Of a stretch of DNA of 32,499 nucleotides, positions 26,250-32,499 are shown in pieces. The stretch lies in assembly GCA_030539615.1 (NCBI GenBank), contig JAUNXU010000009.1, forward strand, positions 1 to 32,499. Direction: 5' to 3'. Position 1 is the first letter of the stretch. The number at the start of each line of letters is the position of its first letter. The DNA is from Methanobacteriaceae archaeon (GTDB taxonomy: Archaea; Methanobacteriota; Methanobacteria; Methanobacteriales; Methanobacteriaceae). The position numbers were made by a program, and so were the translations under genes. Below the pieces are notes generated by a model, which saw nothing but the letters and a program-made list of their open reading frames with translations, ran no database searches and was not told the origin of the DNA.

Positions 26250-27290
26250 ATGTTTTGCTTAAAATGTAACAAAGAAGAAGAATTATATGAAGATCTATGT
26301 AAAAAATGTTATATAGATGAATTTAAATTAGTATCTGTACCAGAAAATGCTGAATTTACAATATGTTCCCATTGTGGAGCTACATTTAAAGAATATAAAT
26401 GGATAGAATCAGAATATTATGATGAAGATATAATACAAGATGCTATATTAAAGAAACTTGAAGTAAATAATAAACTTGAAAATCCTAAAATTACTACTGA
26501 AATTCTAGTAAATAGAGGTACAATGTATGATTGTATAATACATTGTGAAGGAACAGTGCTAAATACTCATGTAAAAGAAGAACATCCTATAACTGTTAAA
26601 GTTATTAAAGGAGTATGTCCAACATGTAGTAAATATAATTCAGGATATTATGAAGCAGTTATACAATTACGAGCAGATAATAGAAAAATAACTGATGATG
26701 AATTATCTCAAATAGAAGACACTATAGTTAAAGAAACAAATAATTTATATAAAACAAATAAACTTTCATATATTGCTAAAAGAACTCAATTAAAAGAAGG
26801 TATAGATTATAATATTGGATCATTAAACGCAGCACAAAAAATAACAGACCATATTCAAAAAAATTATGGTGGAATTATAAGTCAATCTCATAAAATAGTA
26901 GGACAAGATAAATCAACAAGTAAAGATTTATACAGAACATGGATTTTAATGAGACTTCCTTCATTTAAAAAAGATGATATTATAGAATATGATAATAAAA
27001 TATACCAAGTAACAAATATTGGTAGTCATAAAATAACAGTACTAAATCTTGAAGATTATTCAACAAATAGTATAATGTGGAAGAAATATGATAAACTAAA
27101 AAAAGTTGCTAAAATAACTGATATACAATCTACTACAATAACAAATAAAACACCAACAACATTACAAATACTTGATCCTAGTGATTATTCACCAATTGAT
27201 CTTAAATTAAAAGATTTTATGAAAAATCTTGAAATTGGTTCAAATGTTAATGTTATAAAAATTAATAACCAAATATTTATTATATTATAA
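26250..27290 (+). CDS. nmd3: NMD3-family ribosome biogenesis protein
   Basis: A 346-residue archaeal homologue of eukaryotic Nmd3, the 60S export adaptor. Archaeal proteins lack the nuclear transport tails and probably act in late 50S assembly. The N-terminal treble of zinc motifs is visible: Cys3/Cys6/Cys17/Cys20, Cys39/Cys42 and Cys123/Cys126. The centre and C-terminus (VGQDKSTSKDLYRTWILMRLPSF) are diagnostic of the family. The Shine-Dalgarno signal is weak. tyrS begins 27 bases after its stop, so the genes are likely co-transcribed. Confidence 0.92.
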   Translation: MFCLKCNKEEELYEDLCKKCYIDEFKLVSVPENAEFTICSHCGATFKEYKWIESEYYDEDIIQDAILKKLEVNNKLENPKITTEILVNRGTMYDCIIHCEGTVLNTHVKEEHPITVKVIKGVCPTCSKYNSGYYEAVIQLRADNRKITDDELSQIEDTIVKETNNLYKTNKLSYIAKRTQLKEGIDYNIGSLNAAQKITDHIQKNYGGIISQSHKIVGQDKSTSKDLYRTWILMRLPSFKKDDIIEYDNKIYQVTNIGSHKITVLNLEDYSTNSIMWKKYDKLKKVAKITDIQSTTITNKTPTTLQILDPSDYSPIDLKLKDFMKNLEIGSNVNVIKINNQIFIIL

Positions 27291-27317
27291 AAAAATTAGA
27301 ATAAGGAAAAAAATACA

Positions 27318-28274
27318 ATGAGTACAAATCCTATAATAGAAAAAATAAAAAAAGGAACAATAGAAATAATTTCTGAAGAAGAATTAGAAAAAAAAGAAAA
27401 AATTGCTTATGTTGGGTATGAACCTTCTGGAAATATACATTTAGGTCATGCAATAACTATTAAAAAATTAATAGATTTACAAGAAGCAGGATTTAAGATT
27501 AAAATATTATTAGCTGATTTACATGCATATCTTAATGGAAAAGGAACTTTAGAAGAAATACATGAAATCTCAAAATATAATATGGAATGTTTTAAAGCAT
27601 TAGGATTATCTGAAGACACTGAATTTATACTTGGTTCTGAAAGAATGGTAAATGAAAAATATACATTAGATTTAATTGAATTAGCAACCCATACAACAAT
27701 ATCTAGAGCTCAAAGAAGTATGGCTCAAATTACTAGAGATGCTAAAGAACATTATGTATCTGAAACATTATATCCTTTAATGCAAGCAATTGATATTGCA
27801 CATTTAAAGGCTGATGTTGCATTAGGTGGTCTTGAACAAAGAAAGATTCATATGCTTGCAAGGGAATTATTACCTAAAGCAGGATATGAAACACCTGTAT
27901 GTATTCACACTCCACTTATTCATGGTACTGATGGATCTGATAAAATGTCTTCTTCTAAAAATAATTATATTGCAGTGACTGATGATTCTAAAACTATTAA
28001 AAATAAAATTAATAAAAGTTTTTGTCCAGTTGGTCAAGTCGAAGATAATCCGATTATGGAATTAGCTCATCATTATATTTTTGATAAAAATGATGTTATG
28101 TTAATAAAAAGACCTGAAAAATTTGGTGGAAATCTTGAATTAACTGAAGATAAGTTACATGAAATGTATAGTAATGAAGAAATTCATCCATTAGATGTTA
28201 AAAATACTGTTGCAAATTATTTAATTGATAGATTTGAACCAGTTCGAGATTATTTTGATAAAAAGGAGAATTAA
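27318..28274 (+). CDS. tyrS: Tyrosyl-tRNA synthetase
   Basis: Class I aminoacyl-tRNA synthetase that charges tRNA-Tyr. The 318-residue length is the short archaeal/eukaryal type. The ATP-binding HIGH motif appears as HLGH (41-44) and KMSKS as KMSSS (209-213). YVGYEPSG near the N-terminus is typical of TyrRS, and the TyrRS/TrpRS fold is otherwise intact. AAGGA lies upstream of the ATG. An AGGAG site for the next gene lies in the last codons, 3 bases before its neighbour's start, so the two are coupled. Third-base preference drifts from A towards T along the gene. Confidence 0.96.
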   Translation: MSTNPIIEKIKKGTIEIISEEELEKKEKIAYVGYEPSGNIHLGHAITIKKLIDLQEAGFKIKILLADLHAYLNGKGTLEEIHEISKYNMECFKALGLSEDTEFILGSERMVNEKYTLDLIELATHTTISRAQRSMAQITRDAKEHYVSETLYPLMQAIDIAHLKADVALGGLEQRKIHMLARELLPKAGYETPVCIHTPLIHGTDGSDKMSSSKNNYIAVTDDSKTIKNKINKSFCPVGQVEDNPIMELAHHYIFDKNDVMLIKRPEKFGGNLELTEDKLHEMYSNEEIHPLDVKNTVANYLIDRFEPVRDYFDKKEN

Positions 28275-28277
28275 ACT

Positions 28278-28616
28278 ATGTCTAGTTCCCATAGAATGAA
28301 AGTATTAATAGGTATTCCTCCAAAACAGGTAAATGAGATTATGGAAGAGTATCATTTAAATATGCTTGAAACTAAAAAAGGATTAGTTTTTGAAGGAGAA
28401 CTTGAAGATCTTCGTGCTGCTTCAAATCATTTTGTAGATTATTTATTACCACCTGGACCTACTGAATCTGAAATTCAAGAAGCTGTTGATAAATATGATG
28501 TTCAATTAAAACAAACTGAAATGGGTCCTACTTTACAAGGAACTATGTATAATATAAATGAAGCTATTCTTTATATTATTGATGTGTTAGAAAAAAGAAT
28601 TGATGAAGAATTATAA
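28278..28616 (+). CDS. Unrecognised small protein with internal duplication
   Basis: A 112-residue protein; I cannot name its family. It consists of two similar halves: residues 18-56 and 66-104 align without gaps. They share Glu, Tyr, Thr, two Gly, Ala, Asp and Leu at equivalent places plus many conservative pairs, joined by a PPGPTESE linker. Predicted helix-strand-strand-helix in each half suggests a compact two-domain, possibly dimer-like fold. It starts 3 bases after the tyrS stop with AGGAG upstream, so it is translated together with tyrS. Its 3' end overlaps tmk by 6 bases in a tail-to-tail arrangement. A link to tRNA or ribosome work is only inferred from the operon. Confidence 0.8.
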   Translation: MSSSHRMKVLIGIPPKQVNEIMEEYHLNMLETKKGLVFEGELEDLRAASNHFVDYLLPPGPTESEIQEAVDKYDVQLKQTEMGPTLQGTMYNINEAILYIIDVLEKRIDEEL

Positions 28617-29186
28617 TTCATTAATTTTTTCATATACTATTTTTTTAATATCATTTTGTACTTTTTCTATTGATTGATTTGCTTTTACTATAGGTATATT
28701 CTCTTTTTTGGCTATGTTAAGATAATTTTCTTTTGTTTGTATTAAAAATTCTTGAGTTTCAAAAGTATCTTGTTTCATGCATCTTGTTAGTGCTTCTTTT
28801 ACAGGCATGTCTAATATTATAATTATATCAGGTTTTACTGCTTTTTTATTTAAATCTTTTACCCATATATCATTATTTTGATATGCTAAACTTGAATAAT
28901 ATGATCTATCACTTATTATAATTTCTTTCTTGTTTCCTTTTACTTTTTTTAATGTATTTTTTAATGTTAATCTATCTGCTGCAAATAATAATGCTAAAAT
29001 ATCTTGTTTATTTGAAGTTGTACTATCTTTATCTTGTAAATATTTTCTTATTAATTTACCTATTTCAGAATTTGTTGGTTCTATTACTTGTGTAGCATTG
29101 TATCCTTTTTCTTTTAAATCTTCAGTTAATAATTTTGTTTGTGTTGTTTTTCCAGTTCCATCTATTCCTTCTAATATAATATACAT
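28611..29186 (-). CDS. tmk: Thymidylate kinase
   Basis: Phosphorylates dTMP to dTDP in dTTP synthesis. The 191-residue protein has the P-loop GIDGTGKT (7-14), the dTMP-binding SDRSYYSSLAYQ region and the ILDMPVKEALTR segment. FAADRLT near residue 70 is also typical. The start ATG is clear, preceded by AGGGGAAG. Its stop codon overlaps the tyrS-operon gene: the palindrome TTATAA at 28611-28616 supplies the TAA for both strands. Confidence 0.95.
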   Translation of the reverse strand: MYIILEGIDGTGKTTQTKLLTEDLKEKGYNATQVIEPTNSEIGKLIRKYLQDKDSTTSNKQDILALLFAADRLTLKNTLKKVKGNKKEIIISDRSYYSSLAYQNNDIWVKDLNKKAVKPDIIIILDMPVKEALTRCMKQDTFETQEFLIQTKENYLNIAKKENIPIVKANQSIEKVQNDIKKIVYEKINEL

Positions 29187-29290
29187 TTGATATTTTCTTC
29201 CCCTTTTATTTTTTAAAAAACTGTATCATTAATTATATTATATATCTTTAATAGATTATTAATTATATTAAAGAAAGGTATGTTATTTTT

Positions 29291-30097
29291 ATGGATATTT
29301 TATTATATATTTTAATTTTATTATTAGCAGGTGCCATTACTGGTTTTTTATCAGGTTTATTAGGTGTTGGTGGTGGTTTTATTATGACTCCTATCCAATA
29401 TTTCTTATTAGTCCATATTGGTGTTGAAGCTAATCTTGCTATTACAATATCTTTTGCTACTAGTTTAGGAATTATTTTAATTACTAGTATTTTTAGTTCT
29501 AGAAAACATTATGCTAATAATTTTGTTGTAAAAAAGAATATTAAATTTCTTATTGTTTCTGGATTTTTTGGTGCTTTAAGTGGTGCTTTATTATCAGTTC
29601 ATTTAGATGTTAATATTTTACAATTAATATTTGCCATATTATGTATTGGTGCTGGTATTTGGATGTTTATTATAAAATATCCTGAAAATAGTGAATTAAT
29701 TGCTTCTGAAAAATATAAATATATATTATTAGGTTTATGTGCCGGATTATTATCTGGTTTATTAGGTGTTGGTGGAGGTATTATTTTAATTCCTATATTT
29801 TGTTTAGTATTAAAGTATCCTGTTCATAAAGCTATAGGTACATCATCTACTATAATTATTTTCACTTCTTGTGGTGGTTTATTAATGTATCTTATTTTAG
29901 GTTTATATACATCTAATTTACCTGATTATTGTTTTGGATATATAAATATTTTACAATTAATATTTATAAGTTTAACTAGTTGTATTTTTGCAAAATATGG
30001 TGCTGATACTGCTAAAAAAACTAAACCAATTATTTTAAAATATTTACATATTATTTTAATGTTATTTATTGGTTTGAAAATGGGTGGTTTATTTTAA
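29291..30097 (+). CDS. TauE/SafE-family membrane permease
   Basis: A 268-residue integral membrane protein of the sulfite exporter TauE/SafE family, proposed to move sulfur-containing or other organic anions; the substrate here is unknown. About eight hydrophobic spans are seen. The family's internal duplication is plain: GFLSGLLGVGGGF near residue 18 and GLLSGLLGVGGGI near residue 155 open the two halves. AAAGGT lies about 11 bases before the ATG, and a TATA-rich stretch near 29230-29245 could be its promoter. It is divergent from tmk and stands alone. Confidence 0.9.
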   Translation: MDILLYILILLLAGAITGFLSGLLGVGGGFIMTPIQYFLLVHIGVEANLAITISFATSLGIILITSIFSSRKHYANNFVVKKNIKFLIVSGFFGALSGALLSVHLDVNILQLIFAILCIGAGIWMFIIKYPENSELIASEKYKYILLGLCAGLLSGLLGVGGGIILIPIFCLVLKYPVHKAIGTSSTIIIFTSCGGLLMYLILGLYTSNLPDYCFGYINILQLIFISLTSCIFAKYGADTAKKTKPIILKYLHIILMLFIGLKMGGLF

Positions 30098-30215
30098 TTT
30101 TTAATTTATTTATATATCAAAATACAAAGAATGATTATAATATAAAAATTATTTATTTATAATAATTTAATTAGGACTTATTTTTTTTTATTAATTTATA
30201 AGGGAGTTTTTTTCT

Positions 30216-32129
30216 TTGGATATACGTAATGTTGATGGAATTGGTGATAAATTAGCTTGTAAAATTATTGATTCTTATGGAGGATTAGATAATTTTATTA
30301 GTCGTATAAAAAATTATGATATTGAACAATTAATGGAAATTGATGGTTTAAGTCAAAGAAAAGCTATGAATATTGTTAATTATGTTCTTAATAATCCAAG
30401 TAATAATTTTTTAAAAACTGAAGAATCAAAAATTATTTATGAAGATATTATTAATCGTATTCTTAAATTTACTAATACAACTTATGCTAAAAATCGTGTT
30501 CTTTTAATTAATCCATCTAATAATATGGATTCTATTAAAAATATGCAGAATATTGTTTCTAATGCAATGAATATTTGTGAAGATCTTGATTTAAATTATA
30601 TTCAAGATTTATATGAAAATGTTGATTATCTTGTTGATGATTTTCGTCCTGTTTTTAATGATAGTATTTGCATAGTTTGTGAAGAATATGATGATTATAT
30701 TAAATTACTAGATAATGGTTTTAATAAATTTTGTAATATTTTAACAGGTGAAGATGTTCTTAGTTTTGATAATTATGAATTTATTATTTTTTTATATGGA
30801 GATTGTCTTATTGATATTGGAGATGCTTCTAATGTTGTAATGGTTAGCAATAATTCACAAGATTATGAAATTTTACCAGATAGTCTTATTTCTTATTTTA
30901 TTACTAATAAATCTATTTTAGAAAATACTTTTAAAATTAGAAAAGCTCTTAATTGGGATTCAGATATAGGTGATGTTTTAAATTTATTAGATGGTATTAA
31001 TGATAATGTTGTTGATCTTGATGATATTATAGATATTGTTGAAGATTTAAAAGATCAAGGAAATAAAAAAATTAAAAGTAGAATACGTGATGTAAATCTT
31101 AGTGGTGAAGATGTATTATTACTTCTTGATGAAGATAATGTTCCACCTAAAATACAAAATATTTTTGATTTTGTTATAGATGAATTATTAAGTGAATTAT
31201 CTAAAAAAACTAATCTTAGTTTTGATCCATTCATTGTTAAATATCCCTTAAAAATTGATTATGATGAAATTGAACGTGTAAAAAAAATTGAATATGCAAA
31301 TAAACATATTAATAGTTTTGAAAGAAAAGTTGAAGCATGTAAAACATTATCTGATTTAAAAGATAATGTTGTTAAAGAAGTTCTTGAAGTTATTCATTTT
31401 GATTATGATTTTACTTTAGGATGTTTTAGTAAATATTATGGATTAACAATACCAGAATTTGGTATGGATTATATTATACATGATGGTTTACATATTAGAT
31501 TAAAATCAGGAATGAATGAAAGTAATAAAGAAATGCAATTAATTGATTATAATCTTAATAGTGATGATGGAATTGTTCTTTTAACAGGTGCAAATAGTGG
31601 TGGAAAAACAACTCTTTTAGAAATGCTTGCACAATTTTCTATTATGGGTCATATGGGACTTGGAGTATGTGCTTCCAAATGCATATTAAAATTAGAAGAA
31701 GAAATATATTATTTTTCTAAAAAACATTCACTTGATGCAGGAGCTTTTGAAACCTTCCTAAAAAAATTCATACCAATAACATTAGGAAAAGATGATAAAT
31801 TAATTTTATTAGATGAAATTGAATCAATAACAGAATTAGAAGCAGCAATAAAAATTATAAGTGGATTTATTGAAAATATTCAAAATACAAATTCATTTGC
31901 AATTATAGTTACACATATGGCACCACAAATATTAAAACAAGTAAAAGTCAGAGTAGACGGAATAGAAGCAAAAGGACTAGACAAAGATTATAATTTAATA
32001 GTAGATAGAAGTCCACATATTAATTATTTAGCAAATAGTACACCAGAATTAATATTACAAAAAATGTATGAAAAAGCAGAAAATCCATTAAAAGAAGTTT
32101 ATGGTGATATTCTTAAAAAATTCCAATAG
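30216..32129 (+). CDS. MutS-family ATPase with N-terminal helix-hairpin-helix
   Basis: A 637-residue archaeal MutS-related protein. Residues 5-55 hold two helix-hairpin-helix motifs (VDGIGDKLACKII and IDGLSQRKAMNIV), typical of non-specific DNA binding. The middle (60-440) is diverged and acidic, with no recognisable mismatch-binding MutS domain I. The C-terminal ATPase has Walker A TGANSGGKTT (457-466), Walker B LILLDEIES (529-537) and VTHMAP (565-570). It ends soon after, with no Smr nuclease domain. The role is probably DNA recombination or repair rather than classical mismatch repair; this is inferred. The start codon is TTG with GGGAG 9 bases upstream. Codon third bases change from T to A preference within the gene. 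Confidence 0.85.
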   Translation: MDIRNVDGIGDKLACKIIDSYGGLDNFISRIKNYDIEQLMEIDGLSQRKAMNIVNYVLNNPSNNFLKTEESKIIYEDIINRILKFTNTTYAKNRVLLINPSNNMDSIKNMQNIVSNAMNICEDLDLNYIQDLYENVDYLVDDFRPVFNDSICIVCEEYDDYIKLLDNGFNKFCNILTGEDVLSFDNYEFIIFLYGDCLIDIGDASNVVMVSNNSQDYEILPDSLISYFITNKSILENTFKIRKALNWDSDIGDVLNLLDGINDNVVDLDDIIDIVEDLKDQGNKKIKSRIRDVNLSGEDVLLLLDEDNVPPKIQNIFDFVIDELLSELSKKTNLSFDPFIVKYPLKIDYDEIERVKKIEYANKHINSFERKVEACKTLSDLKDNVVKEVLEVIHFDYDFTLGCFSKYYGLTIPEFGMDYIIHDGLHIRLKSGMNESNKEMQLIDYNLNSDDGIVLLTGANSGGKTTLLEMLAQFSIMGHMGLGVCASKCILKLEEEIYYFSKKHSLDAGAFETFLKKFIPITLGKDDKLILLDEIESITELEAAIKIISGFIENIQNTNSFAIIVTHMAPQILKQVKVRVDGIEAKGLDKDYNLIVDRSPHINYLANSTPELILQKMYEKAENPLKEVYGDILKKFQ

Positions 32130-32130
32130 G

Positions 32131-32272
32131 AAAAAGGAGTATTGCCTAGTTACTAACTCTCTAGATCACAGGTAGATTACCAACATTCCTCCCTGAGCAA
32201 CCCTCGTATAAGGCAGTCATATCATTACACTAAATCCTTTATAAAAATTATAAGGAACCCCTAGTAACAGAT
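32131..32272 (-). ncRNA. Candidate structured small RNA
   Basis: A non-coding block richer in G+C than its surroundings: 28 of 60 bases at 32161-32220, against almost none in the flanks. The ends pair through GTTACTA/TAGTAAC (32149-32155 and 32262-32268). Internal hairpins are TCCTT.../AAGGA (32235-32256, one bulge), GGTA-ATC-TACC (32171-32181) and CCTT-ATAC-GAGG (near 32202-32213). Two helices gain a G-U pair only if read on the minus strand, and a T5 run at 32131-32135 ends that strand next to the MutS-like stop. A strong TATA box lies at 32363-32373. No known RNA family is recognised. Confidence 0.5.
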
Positions 32273-32499
32273 ATTCTCATATTTTTAGTTAAATAACTTA
32301 TTATTATCAAATATCCTCCAGAAAATATTAAATTAAATTAATTCTCTATTTTTCTTTGAAACTATATATATAATGTCTTTAAAAAAAACGAATTAAAATT
32401 TCATTTAAAGATTCGACAATTATTAGTTTTATATTAATATTATATTAAATCTATCTTTTTAAAAAAATTAAAATTCAAAAAAATTAAAATTATATATAT
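32273..32499. other. AT-rich flank with possible promoter of the candidate RNA
   Basis: Very A/T-rich. TTATATATATA on the minus strand (32363-32373) is the best box A and would start a transcript near 32340, upstream of the candidate RNA. A short inverted repeat, CGAAT/ATTCG, lies at 32389-32393 and 32411-32415. No gene was seen before the window ends. Confidence 0.4.

Noticed and set aside
32248-32310. Minus-strand 20-codon frame (TTG start, GGAGG upstream) at the edge of the candidate RNA
   Set aside because: Too short to support. It runs into the paired region and has no recognisable product; a leader peptide cannot be excluded.
32131-32342. SRP RNA or RNase P RNA as the identity of the candidate RNA
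   Set aside because: Neither the GGAAG/AGCAG symmetric loop of SRP helix 8 nor the GAGGAAAGTC and ACAGAA core of RNase P RNA is present, and the block is shorter than both.

Overview
The window is about 32.5 kb of very AT-rich archaeal chromosome. The genes point to a methanogen of the order Methanobacteriales, most likely Methanosphaera. The evidence is archaeal/eukaryal-type translation and replication genes (L39e, L31e, S19e, LX, aIF6, aIF2-beta, NMD3, prefoldin alpha, MCM, RNase P Rpp21), MptE for tetrahydromethanopterin synthesis, AglB for archaeal N-glycosylation, and secreted proteins with bacterial-type Ig repeats. The genus is inferred from composition and gene content, not shown by a marker.

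Layout. (1) 274-4187, minus strand: a tight ten-gene operon for ribosome assembly and proteostasis (rnp4, CRM/YhbY RNA-binding protein, rps19e, PDCD5-like, PP-loop ATPase, rpl39e, rpl31e, eif6, rplX, pfdA). The 51-codon rpl39e is included. (2) 4459-8638: AK6-like kinase, PLP aminotransferase, mptE, and a DRG-type GTPase, with an unusually structured 373-bp gap between the last two. (3) 8968-13748, minus strand: an accessory pair (Ig-like protein plus SGNH/AlgX-like protein, both without export signals), a 698-bp non-coding gap, then aglB. (4) 14252-19302: an Hrq1/MrfA-type helicase, then a secreted protein with three Ig repeats and an M14/AstE-like zinc hydrolase domain, then a 5'-truncated decaying paralogue of that protein. 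(5) 19356-26143: topA, a metallophosphoesterase, rlmE, a small membrane protein, mcm, aif2b. (6) 26250-32129: nmd3, tyrS, an unrecognised duplicated-domain protein, tmk, a TauE/SafE permease and a MutS-family ATPase. (7) 32130-32499: a structured, GC-elevated stretch that looks like an undescribed small RNA on the minus strand, followed by AT-rich DNA.

Most of the window is core information processing. The unusual material is in the accessory surface-related genes at 8.9-19.3 kb and in the non-coding segments. The strongest observations are: (a) the candidate RNA at 32131-32272; (b) a signal peptide for the Ig/M14 protein that lies upstream of every ATG, GTG or TTG, so translation seems to start at an AUU codon; (c) the truncated paralogue, which keeps its zinc ligands but has lost the export region and the Asn-Arg substrate motif; and (d) the apparently cytosolic AlgX-like/Ig-like gene pair.
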